A stretch of 52,995 bases of DNA, from positions 1 to 52,995 of the forward strand of contig DJWK01000037.1 of NCBI GenBank assembly GCA_002441555.1, written 5' to 3'. Shown piece by piece: positions 17,805 to 25,267 of the stretch; position 1 is the first letter of the stretch; every line of letters begins with the position of its first letter. Position numbers and translations under genes: made by a program. Under the pieces are notes generated by a model. It was given only the letters and a program-made list of their open reading frames with translations. It was not told the DNA's origin and did no database searches. Source of the DNA: Thermodesulfobacteriaceae bacterium UBA6232 (lineage in GTDB: Bacteria; Desulfobacterota; Thermodesulfobacteria; Thermodesulfobacteriales; Thermodesulfobacteriaceae).

Positions 17805-18268
17805 GAAATTTTCTCAAATATTCCTATTTGGGGGCTTTTGCCCCCTTCTTTTTTCTTTTAATTTTTACTTTCTTTCTTTGCTTTTCTCAACTTTATTCAC
17901 AAAATAAAATTAATATTAATACAGCAACCTTAGAGGAACTTAAAAATCTACCAGGGATAGGTGAAGTTACAGCAAAAAATATTATTGAATATCGCGAAAA
18001 AAATGGTGGATTCAAAAGCCTTGAAGAACTAAAAAATGTCAAAGGAATAGGAGAGAAAAAATTTGAAATCTTAAAAAATTATTTAACACTGGAAGAAAGT
18101 TCCTCAAATTTCAATGCCACTGAGGCAACTAATATAACTACTCAAATTTTAAATAAAGAAGGAAGGCCTATATATTACTATTATGATGAAAAAGGAATAA
18201 TTCATTACACCCAATTTCCTGAAACGGTACCACCAAAGTATCGCAAAACTTTAAAAGTATTAAAGTAA
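17795..18268 (+). CDS. ComEA-like helix-hairpin-helix protein with C-terminal DUF4124-like segment
   Basis: A 157-residue exported protein. The N-terminus (about 1-38) is a signal peptide or membrane anchor with a long run of Phe and Leu. A ComEA-type double helix-hairpin-helix DNA-binding domain follows (about 40-100: ININTATLEELKNLPGIGE and LKNVKGIGEKK). After a Ser/Thr/Asn-rich linker, the last 35 residues (YYYDEKGIIHYTQFPETVP) resemble the DUF4124 pattern. ComEA binds incoming DNA in the periplasm during transformation. The ATG at 17795 overlaps the dsrC stop and has no clear ribosome-binding site. The dsrC terminator lies inside its signal-peptide codons; a TTG at 17828 is an alternative start. 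Confidence 0.75.
   Translation: MRVRNFLKYSYLGAFAPFFFLLIFTFFLCFSQLYSQNKININTATLEELKNLPGIGEVTAKNIIEYREKNGGFKSLEELKNVKGIGEKKFEILKNYLTLEESSSNFNATEATNITTQILNKEGRPIYYYYDEKGIIHYTQFPETVPPKYRKTLKVLK
17830..17855 (+). terminator. Rho-independent terminator of dsrC, within comEA-like coding sequence
   Basis: GGGGGC, a TTTT loop, GCCCCC, then a long T-rich tail. The stem, loop and first bases after it are identical to the ppaC terminator at 5406. It lies 25 bases after the dsrC stop and inside codons 12-20 of the downstream comEA-like gene. Confidence 0.85.
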
Positions 18269-18274
18269 TTTCTT

Positions 18275-18940
18275 ATGTTAAAGGGAATTTTTCTTGATGC
18301 AGAAGGGACTTTTCTTTTATTTAATCCTGATTTAGGAGTAATTTATCAAAGAATTTGGGAATCCTTTGGAATAAAAATTGATCCTGAAATAACCAAAAGA
18401 AAAATGAGATTATTTTTTAGAAAAATTTTTAAAGAGAAATTAACACCTCCTCTTAACGGTGAGATATGCAAAAAGGCCTGGGAAGAGGTATTTGAGAAAG
18501 TTTTTGAAGATTTTAAAAATGGAGCTCCTTTTGAGGAGGTCTTTAAAAGGGCCTATCAATTTTTTGCAAGTCCTGAATGTGTAAGGGTTGTACCTGGATT
18601 TAAAGAGTTTTTAATTAAAGGTAAAGAAATGGGTTTAAAATTTGCTGTGATTTCTAACTGGGATTGCAGACTTTATTCCATCCTTGAGGGGCATGGTTTG
18701 CTTTCCTTTTTTGACGGAGTCTTTATAGGGTGCGAAGTTGGTTATTTAAAACCAAGCCCTGAAATTTTTAAAAGGGCTTTGGAATATTTTAATTTGGAAC
18801 CCAAGGAAACCGTAATGATAGGGGATAGCTTAGAAGATGATATAGAAGTCCCTAAAGCTCTCGGTATGCACACCTATTATATCAAGGAAAAACCTGATTA
18901 TTATTTAATATGGGAACACCTTAAAGGTTATTTATCTTAA
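18275..18940 (+). CDS. HAD-superfamily hydrolase (REG-2/HDHD3-like)
   Basis: A 221-residue HAD protein with an alpha-helical cap after motif I. Motif I is FLDAEGT, so the nucleophile Asp9 is present but the usual second Asp (general acid/base) is Glu. Motif II is VISNWD near residue 127, and the motif III lysine lies in GYLKPSPEIF. Motif IV is MIGDSLEDDIEVPKALG. REG-2-like members of the family also vary at the second Asp. The substrate is unknown. It starts 7 bases after the comEA-like stop and is probably co-transcribed with it. Confidence 0.8.
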   Translation: MLKGIFLDAEGTFLLFNPDLGVIYQRIWESFGIKIDPEITKRKMRLFFRKIFKEKLTPPLNGEICKKAWEEVFEKVFEDFKNGAPFEEVFKRAYQFFASPECVRVVPGFKEFLIKGKEMGLKFAVISNWDCRLYSILEGHGLLSFFDGVFIGCEVGYLKPSPEIFKRALEYFNLEPKETVMIGDSLEDDIEVPKALGMHTYYIKEKPDYYLIWEHLKGYLS

Positions 18941-19030
18941 AGTAAAAAATTTTCTCCTTATAACTTCCTTTTTTTTAATAGAAGACAAAGCTTAAGCATT
19001 GATTTCAATTTAAGTATTTGATTCATTGAC

Positions 19031-19058
19031 TTGACATTTTTTTTACTTACTATATAAT
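19031..19058 (+). promoter_or_regulatory. Sigma-70-type promoter for the TonB-dependent receptor
   Basis: TTGACA, 16 bases, then TATAAT: both boxes are perfect. It is the strongest-looking promoter in the window. Its -10 box runs into a long palindrome, indicating repressor control. Confidence 0.85.
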
Positions 19059-19077
19059 GGTAAAAAAAATTACCATT
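19056..19077 (+). promoter_or_regulatory. Operator-like 22-bp palindrome at the receptor promoter
   Basis: AATGGTAA, six A bases, then TTACCATT: two perfect 8-base inverted half-sites. It covers the end of the -10 box and the expected transcription start, and lies just before the ribosome-binding site. A dimeric repressor bound here would block initiation. I do not recognise the half-site as a standard Fur, NikR or Zur box. Confidence 0.7.
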
Positions 19078-19089
19078 AAGGAGAGAAAT

Positions 19090-20937
19090 ATGCTTAAAGA
19101 ATTAGTTGGTTTGGTTTTTATAATATTCTTTTTACACGCTTCCTTTACATGGATTTATGCTGAGGAAAATAAAATAGAGCTTGAAAAAGTTGTTGTTACA
19201 GCAAGCAGGGAAGAAGAGCCCCTTTCTGAGGTAACAACTAAAATTTCAGTAATTTCGAAAGAGGAGGTCCAAAAAAGTGGAGTTTTATTTATAAGTGATC
19301 TTTTAAGGAAGCTTTCCCAACTTTATTTGACTTCAAATGGTGGCCCTGGTCAGCAAGCAGGAATAATTATGGCAAGAGGTGCAACTTCGAGACATACCCT
19401 AATACTTGTCGATAGCGTTAGAGTAAATGATCCAACCCTTGGCATGTATAACATAGGAAATCTTAAGGTTGAGGATATAGAAAGAATAGAAATTATTGAA
19501 GGGCCCCAAAGTTCTATTTATGGCTCCGAGGCTATGGGTGGAGTAATTAACATCATTACCAAAAGGGGTAAAGGAAAACCGGAGATCACTTTTTCTCTAC
19601 GTGGCGGATCCTATGGCACTTTTAATCCATCTATAGAGGTTTCAGGAGAAAAAAATATTTTCAACTTCCGAATTACAGGAAGTTATTTCAAAACCGATGG
19701 GTTTTCAGCTTTAAAAGAGGGTAAAGAAAGGGATGGCTCTAAAATTAACGATTTTTCTGGTAAATTTGGATTTAAAGTCTCGCCAAAACTTAATTTTGAA
19801 TTTTCTGGAAAAAACTCCTATTCTCGCACTGAATTTGATTTGTCTCCAACAACTGAAAATGCACTCCTTAAAAAGAATGTAAGTCTTTTTATTGGAAAAA
19901 TTGAGTATTTATTCTTTGAGAGGTGGAAACAAACCTTTACGATTTCTCAAGTTAGATCTCATAGGAAATACTACTACAAGGATTTTGATATGTTTTCTGA
20001 TTATAAAACGCTTCTTTCTGGAATAAGCTGGAGGAATGAAATAACTTACCATGAAGTCTTTGATATGAGATTGGGCTTTGATTATCAAGAAGAAGAGGGA
20101 AAATATTCAGGAGTTTATGATGCTGATAGAGATCACTTTGCTATTCATATAAATCCCAAACTAAAATTATTTAAGGAAAAACTTATTCTTACTTTCACCT
20201 TAAGAGAGGATGATTATAAAAAATTTGGTGATAAAGAAACTTTTAGGGTTGGAATTAGCTATTTGATACCTTACTTAGCCCTGAGAATTAAGGCCAATTA
20301 TGGCACAGGATTTAGAGCCCCCACACTGGATGATATATACTACCAAGATCCTTGGGGTAACAAAGGAAATCCTGATCTTAAACCCGAAGAAAGCAGAGGC
20401 TGGGATATTGGTTTTGAGAAAACTTTCCTGAATGAAAAAGTATTTTTGGAAATTGTTTTTTTCAACCAGAAATATAAAAATCTAATTCAATGGGTAGAGA
20501 TAGCGCCCTGGACTTATCAACCTCAAAACATAGGAAAGGCCAAAATTAAGGGTTTTGAAATTTCTTCCAGCTATAAAATTTTAAAAAACATGCATTTATA
20601 CTTTGATTATACCTATCTTGATACCGAAGACAGAGATACTAAAAAATATCTTATTTACAAGCCCGAGCATCGGTTGGGTCTTGGGTTGGAAATTTCCTTT
20701 AAAAACTTAACCACCTTGATAAATTATATTTATACATCTAAAAGATATGTAGACCCAGAAAATGTTTATAGATTGAAACCTTATCATCTTCTTAACCTCT
20801 CATTAAGATATTCCCTGAATGATAGGATTTCTTTGCAGGGAAGATTGGAAAATCTTTTGAACTCAAACTATGAAGAGGTTAAAGGGTATTCTACTTCAGA
20901 TAGAGTAGGATACCTCGGAATGAGTTTTATTTTTTGA
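19090..20937 (+). CDS. TonB-dependent outer-membrane receptor, BtuB-like
   Basis: A 615-residue receptor taking up a metal complex or cobalamin-type ligand through the outer membrane, powered by TonB. A signal peptide (about 1-24, ending YAEE) is followed by a TonB box-like segment (VVVTASREEEP). The plug domain has LILVDSVRVND, RIEIIEGPQSSIYGSEAMGGVINIIT, and a 22-strand barrel follows (GTGFRAPTLDDIYY, LENLLNSNYEEV). It ends in a C-terminal Phe. Length and plug motifs are closest to BtuB. The start at 19090 has an AAGGAGAG site upstream; an earlier ATG at 19057 lies inside the operator. The leader is too short for a cobalamin riboswitch. Confidence 0.88.
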   Translation: MLKELVGLVFIIFFLHASFTWIYAEENKIELEKVVVTASREEEPLSEVTTKISVISKEEVQKSGVLFISDLLRKLSQLYLTSNGGPGQQAGIIMARGATSRHTLILVDSVRVNDPTLGMYNIGNLKVEDIERIEIIEGPQSSIYGSEAMGGVINIITKRGKGKPEITFSLRGGSYGTFNPSIEVSGEKNIFNFRITGSYFKTDGFSALKEGKERDGSKINDFSGKFGFKVSPKLNFEFSGKNSYSRTEFDLSPTTENALLKKNVSLFIGKIEYLFFERWKQTFTISQVRSHRKYYYKDFDMFSDYKTLLSGISWRNEITYHEVFDMRLGFDYQEEEGKYSGVYDADRDHFAIHINPKLKLFKEKLILTFTLREDDYKKFGDKETFRVGISYLIPYLALRIKANYGTGFRAPTLDDIYYQDPWGNKGNPDLKPEESRGWDIGFEKTFLNEKVFLEIVFFNQKYKNLIQWVEIAPWTYQPQNIGKAKIKGFEISSSYKILKNMHLYFDYTYLDTEDRDTKKYLIYKPEHRLGLGLEISFKNLTTLINYIYTSKRYVDPENVYRLKPYHLLNLSLRYSLNDRISLQGRLENLLNSNYEEVKGYSTSDRVGYLGMSFIF

Positions 20938-20961
20938 TAATTCCCAAAATCAAGCTATAAT
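20934..20961 (+). promoter_or_regulatory. Sigma-70-type promoter for hyuAB
   Basis: TTGATA, 16 bases, then a perfect TATAAT. The -35 box overlaps the last codons and stop of the receptor gene. It allows hyuAB to be expressed apart from the receptor. Confidence 0.6.
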
Positions 20962-20992
20962 TTATTTTCCAAATTTTTACGGATTTAAAATC

Positions 20993-22942
20993 ATGAAAGT
21001 TTCTGTTGATACTGGAGGGACCTTTACTGACATTGTTTATAAAGAAGGTAGGATTCTTAAATTTTTTAAGGTCTCCTCTACTCCAAAGAATCCAGCTTCT
21101 GCAATTCTTGAGGGTTTAAATAATCTTTCTTTTGAAAAACTTGTTCACGGTACAACCGTTGCAACCAATGCCTTTCTTGAAAGAAAGGGAGGAAAGTTTC
21201 TTCTTTTAACCACCTTTGGATTTGAAGATGTAATTTTCATTGGGCGACAGACAAGACCCAAACTTTATGACTTCTTTGTGGAAAAGCCTCCTCACTTTAT
21301 TGAGCCTGAGAATGTCCTTGGAGTTAAAGAAAGAATAGGACCCCGGGGGGAAGTAATAAAACCCCTTGAAGAAAAAGAAATTAAGAGGCTTTTAAAAGAA
21401 GTTGAGTTCAGAGGAACTTTCAATATTGCTGTATGTTTTCTTCATAGTTATATAAATCCCCTTCATGAAAGACTTGTCAAAACGGCTTTTGAAGAAAGCT
21501 TTAGGGAGGTTGAGATTAGCGCCTCCTTTGAAATCCTTCCAGAATTCAGGGAATACGAGAGAACTTCAACCACAGCCATAAATGCCTATCTACTTCCTGT
21601 TTTAAAAAACTATTTTGAAACCTTAAAAAGGAATCTTCCAGATAAGGAAATTTTTATTCAGCAATCTAATGGAGGATTTATAACCCTTGATGAGGCCAAA
21701 AAACTTGCGGTGCATACTGTTTTATCGGGGCCTGCAGCAGGAGCCTATGGAGGTTTAATTTTTGGAAAAATCTATGGCTTTGAAAAGGTTATAACCTTTG
21801 ATATGGGAGGAACTTCCACGGATGTCTGTCTCCTTAATGGAAGGCTTCCTTTTACCAGGGAGTATCATCTTGATGGTTTTCCAATCGGTATTCCTGTGAT
21901 AGATATTCATACAGTTGGGGCAGGGGGAGGCTCCATTGCCTATGTGGATGCAGGAGGGGTCCTTAAGGTAGGTCCTCAGAGTGCCGGGGCTGATCCAGGT
22001 CCTGCCTGTTATGGAAAAAGTCTTCTACCTACAGTTACAGATGCCAATCTTCTTCTTGGAAGGATTCTTCCTGATAAATTTTTCGGAGGGAAACTTCTTC
22101 TTGACAAAGATCGCTCTTTAAAGGCTATCTCCAAAGTGGCTGAAAAAATAGGTCTTTCTCCTTATGAAACTGCCCTTGGTATTATAAAAATTGCCAATAC
22201 CTATATGACAAGGGCCATCTTTAGGGTGAGTCTTGAGAGGGGTTTTGATACAAGAGAATTTGTGCTCCTTTCCTTTGGAGGAGCTGGAGGCCTTCATGCC
22301 TGCTCCCTTGCAAGAGATCTCAGTATTCCCAAAATTATAGTCCCCAAATTTGCCGGAGCTTTTTCTGCTTTTGGATTATATTTTGCAGATTATATAAAGG
22401 ATTTCTCCCAGACGGTTTTAATTAAACTTTCAGAAAGAGAAAAAATAAGGGATGCCCTTTTGAAATTAAAAGAGCGAGCTAAGGAATATTTTCAGCAAAA
22501 AAAAGAAAATTTGAAAGATTTTCATCTTGAAATTTTTGCAGATTTAAGATATGAAGGCCAGGGTTATGAATTAACAGTTCCTTTTAATGAAGATCTCAAA
22601 ACTTCCTTTGAAAGGGAACACGAAAAATTTTACGGTTATTCATTGAAAAATCGTCCAATTGAAGTAGTAACCCTTCGCTTGAGAGTAAGAAAGAAAACGC
22701 TCTTTGAAGATTTTAAAATTGAGGAGAAAAACCCCTCTTTTCACCATTTTGAGGGTGAGCTTTATACGGAAAAGGGTTTTCAAAAGGTTAAAATCATAAA
22801 CTGGGATAGCATGAAAGAAGGAGAGGTGCTTAAAGGCCCAGCTCTTATTATTGAAGATTTTACTACCTTTTACCTTGAGGAAGATTTTTATTTAAGGGTT
22901 TTGGGAAATAAGACTTTGCTTGTTGAAAGGATTAAAGTATGA
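20993..22942 (+). CDS. Hydantoinase/oxoprolinase subunit A
   Basis: A 649-residue ATP-dependent ASKHA-fold subunit. The N-terminus has VDTGGTFTDIVY. Near residue 265 is FDMGGTSTDVCLL, then GAGGGSIAYVD and ADPGPACYG, and LSFGGAGGLHA further on. This is the layout of HyuA, AcxA and oxoprolinase-A proteins, which phosphorylate or activate the substrate for the B subunit. Substrates in the family include 5-oxoproline, hydantoins and acetone; the sequence does not tell which. It overlaps hyuB by 4 bases (ATGA). Confidence 0.88.
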   Translation: MKVSVDTGGTFTDIVYKEGRILKFFKVSSTPKNPASAILEGLNNLSFEKLVHGTTVATNAFLERKGGKFLLLTTFGFEDVIFIGRQTRPKLYDFFVEKPPHFIEPENVLGVKERIGPRGEVIKPLEEKEIKRLLKEVEFRGTFNIAVCFLHSYINPLHERLVKTAFEESFREVEISASFEILPEFREYERTSTTAINAYLLPVLKNYFETLKRNLPDKEIFIQQSNGGFITLDEAKKLAVHTVLSGPAAGAYGGLIFGKIYGFEKVITFDMGGTSTDVCLLNGRLPFTREYHLDGFPIGIPVIDIHTVGAGGGSIAYVDAGGVLKVGPQSAGADPGPACYGKSLLPTVTDANLLLGRILPDKFFGGKLLLDKDRSLKAISKVAEKIGLSPYETALGIIKIANTYMTRAIFRVSLERGFDTREFVLLSFGGAGGLHACSLARDLSIPKIIVPKFAGAFSAFGLYFADYIKDFSQTVLIKLSEREKIRDALLKLKERAKEYFQQKKENLKDFHLEIFADLRYEGQGYELTVPFNEDLKTSFEREHEKFYGYSLKNRPIEVVTLRLRVRKKTLFEDFKIEEKNPSFHHFEGELYTEKGFQKVKIINWDSMKEGEVLKGPALIIEDFTTFYLEEDFYLRVLGNKTLLVERIKV

Positions 22943-24504
22943 AGGCCTTTGAACTTGAAATCTTTAATAAGCTTCTTTCCAGCGTAGCAGAAGAGATGGG
23001 GGTGGTTTTGCGTAGGTCTTCTTTTTCGCCAAATATACGGGAAAGAGCGGATTTTTCCTGTGCCATTTTTGATGAAAGAGGGGAACTTGTTTCACAGGCC
23101 TCACATATTCCCGTTCATCTCGGGGCTATGCCAGAAACCATGAAGGTTCTTCTTCCTCTTTTTGAGTGGAAAGAAGGCGATGTTGTGATCACCAATGATC
23201 CCTTTCATGGTGGAACCCATCTTCCAGATATTACCTTGGTAAAGCCTGTTTTTTATAAAAAGGAACTTCTCTTTTTTCTTCTTGTGAGAGCCCATCACAG
23301 CGATGTGGGTGGAAAAATACCTGGTAGTATGGGGCTATCTGAAACCATTGAAGAAGAGGGTGTAAGAATTTTACCTGCTTATTTATATAGAGAGGGGAAG
23401 CTTAAGGAAGAATTTTTAAAAGGGCTTATTCAACAAATGAGAAATCCCAGTGAAAGAGAAGGAGATCTAAAGGCCATGATCTCCTCTTTGGAGAGGGGAG
23501 AGAAAAGGATTTTAGAGCTATTAAGTAGATACGGGAAAAAAATTCTTTTTTCAGCCATTGAAGAATTAAAAAATTATACAGAAAGGGCCTTTTTGGAATT
23601 ACTAAAGAGAATGAAAAAAGGAGTTTTTATTTTTACCGATTACCTTGATGGAGATGGCCTTGAGGAAAAGCTTATTCCCATAAAAGTGAAAGTGGAGATC
23701 ACCTCTGAGAGGGTGGTCTGTGATTTTTCAGATAATCCACAACAGGTGAGAGGTCCTGTTAATGCTCCAAGGGCAGTTACCGTTTCTTCAGTTTACTATG
23801 TTTTTATTTCCCTTTTAAATACCCTTGGAGAATTTCCCATAAATCACGGTCTTTTTAGAAATATTGAGGTTATAACAAAACCTGGGACCATTCTTTCTGC
23901 AGAGTATCCAGCTGCAGTTTCAGGGGGCAATGTGGAGACCTCACAGAGAATTGTGGATGTTCTTCTCGGGGCTTTGCATAAGGCTTTACCTAATTTAATT
24001 CCAGCAGCCTCCTGTGGGACCATGAATAACATCTCCTTTGGAAATTCTCAAATTGCCTATTATGAAACCATTGGAGGAGGAATGGGGGCTCGTCCAGGAA
24101 AGGATGGACTATCAGCAGTGCATACTCATATGACCAATACTATGAATACACCCATTGAGGCCCTTGAAAATATCTATCCCGTTAGAATTGAAAGATATGC
24201 CATAAGAAGAAGCTCTGGAGGGGAAGGAAAATATCGCGGGGGTGATGGAATAATAAGGGAATATCTTTTCCTTGAGCCTTTAACTGTAAGTCTTTTAACC
24301 GAAAGAAGAAGAACTGCGCCATATGGTTTAAGGGGTGGATTTGACGGAAAACCAGGAAAAAATTACCTTATTAGGAATGGTAAAAGGGAAGAACTTTCTG
24401 ATAAGTGCACTTTTGAAGTTAAGGAAGGGGACCGTGTTATTATAGAGACACCAGGTGGTGGAGGATTTGGAAAGCCTGATTTTGGTGGAGGCGGCGGGAA
24501 TTGA
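22939..24504 (+). CDS. Hydantoinase/oxoprolinase subunit B
   Basis: A 521-residue partner of the preceding subunit. Family segments seen are MGVVLRRSSFSPNIRERADFS, VITNDPFHGGTHLPDI, AHHSDVGG, the VSGGNVETSQR region, and a late glycine-rich RRSSGGEGKYRGGDG. The C-terminus is PGGGGFGKPDFGGGGGN. The last 22 bases of the gene lie on the opposite strand of the tmRNA 3' end, so GGGGGN is effectively read from the complement of the tmRNA acceptor arm. Co-transcribed with the A subunit. Confidence 0.88.
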   Translation: MKAFELEIFNKLLSSVAEEMGVVLRRSSFSPNIRERADFSCAIFDERGELVSQASHIPVHLGAMPETMKVLLPLFEWKEGDVVITNDPFHGGTHLPDITLVKPVFYKKELLFFLLVRAHHSDVGGKIPGSMGLSETIEEEGVRILPAYLYREGKLKEEFLKGLIQQMRNPSEREGDLKAMISSLERGEKRILELLSRYGKKILFSAIEELKNYTERAFLELLKRMKKGVFIFTDYLDGDGLEEKLIPIKVKVEITSERVVCDFSDNPQQVRGPVNAPRAVTVSSVYYVFISLLNTLGEFPINHGLFRNIEVITKPGTILSAEYPAAVSGGNVETSQRIVDVLLGALHKALPNLIPAASCGTMNNISFGNSQIAYYETIGGGMGARPGKDGLSAVHTHMTNTMNTPIEALENIYPVRIERYAIRRSSGGEGKYRGGDGIIREYLFLEPLTVSLLTERRRTAPYGLRGGFDGKPGKNYLIRNGKREELSDKCTFEVKEGDRVIIETPGGGGFGKPDFGGGGGN

Positions 24505-24841
24505 ACCCGCGTCCGGAGATAGTTCAGATTAAACCCCTACAGGCTTAGCCTGTGGTTTTTTCTCGTAGAGGGCCCGTCACAGGCACCGAAGCCCTCTACC
24601 AGGCGAGAGGTTTCTCGGAAATTCCGGTCTCGCCACCCGGAATTTCCAAAGCCCTCTTAGGTCACACCCTCAAGAGGGCGAGGGCTAACACCTCTTGAGA
24701 GCGTGGCCGCGCGCTTTTTAGGCGGCCAAAGCGTAGGAGTAATCGTTGGCAGTTGTGTTTTTACACCCTTTTTTACGTGGCGGGTGCGACCACGGCCTGC
24801 GGTTTAATCCTACCTATCCCCGTCGAGCCCTTTTCGCCCCC
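24483..24841 (-). ncRNA. ssrA: Transfer-messenger RNA (tmRNA)
   Basis: tmRNA rescues stalled ribosomes. On the minus strand the 359-base gene starts GGGGGCGAAAAGGG and ends with the T-arm GGTTCAATTCCC and an acceptor CGCCTCCACCA. The 5' GGGGGCG pairs with 3' CGCCTCC (one G-U), and the CCA is encoded. The tag is read at 24750-24718 as ANDYSYALAA and stop, with GCC as resume codon. The following GC-rich inverted repeats fit the tmRNA pseudoknots. It is the one-piece, not permuted, form. Confidence 0.96.
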
Positions 24842-24865
24842 ATCTTTTCAAAGACCTTTATTAAA

Positions 24866-24893
24866 ATTATAAGAGCTTTTCCATAAAATTCAA
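24866..24893 (-). promoter_or_regulatory. Probable promoter of ssrA
   Basis: On the minus strand TTGAAT, 16 bases, then a perfect TATAAT, ending 24 bases before the mature tmRNA 5' end. The short leader would be removed by RNase P. Confidence 0.55.
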
Positions 24894-25218
24894 TTAGTCG
24901 TATTGCCTCATAAAAAAATCTAAATGAAATTTTGTTGTTTAGACTCTTCTAAATAGGCACCAAATCTAAAATTAATCTTATGAGAGGCTGATATAAAGTT
25001 AGAACCGCTGTCCATAAAGGCTTGTCTAAAGATATTTCTACTTAAAATTTTTTAGCCATTTAGCCTTTCCCTTGAGGTTAAGAATGGTTGAGCGGAAAAA
25101 TTTTTCCTGAAAAATTTTTCCTTAAAAGATAAATGAGAAAAATTTTTTCAATTTAAGGGATTTTAAATACTCAGTATTTAGCCATTTATCTTGTTATTTA
25201 ACCCTTTAAAATTGGGCA
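24894..25218. other. Gene-free AT-rich stretch with nested palindromes
   Basis: No convincing gene on either strand lies in this part of the 426-bp gap between ssrA and fliK. It holds GGAAAAATTTTTCC near 25094 followed by a partial copy. The 10-base inverted repeat AAGATAAATG (25126-25135) pairs with CATTTATCTT (25183-25192). Inside that loop is the 17-base palindrome TAAATACTCAGTATTTA (25164-25180). TTTAGCCATTTA-type direct repeats occur twice. It may be a regulatory or folded RNA region; the function is unknown. Confidence 0.5.
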
Positions 25219-25246
25219 TAAAGTTTGATATAAAGTTTACAGATAA
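25219..25246 (+). promoter_or_regulatory. Sigma-28-like promoter for fliK-flgD operon
   Basis: A perfect TAAAGTTT -35 box, 12 bases, then ACAGATAA (6 of 8 match to GCCGATAA). It lies 21 bases upstream of the fliK ATG. Confidence 0.6.
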
Positions 25247-25267
25247 GAAAAGATTGAGGAGAAAAAG

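Noticed and set aside
18941..19030. Short T-run and AT-rich stretch after the HAD gene considered as a terminator.
   Set aside because: There is no stable stem ahead of the T-run.
19057..19089. The ATG at 19057 as start of the TonB receptor.
   Set aside because: It falls inside the palindrome and the promoter start region, with no ribosome-binding site; the ATG at 19090 has one and gives a clean signal peptide.
24842..25267. CRISPR-like repeats in the AT-rich gap.
   Set aside because: Repeats are short, irregular and lack spacers of constant length.
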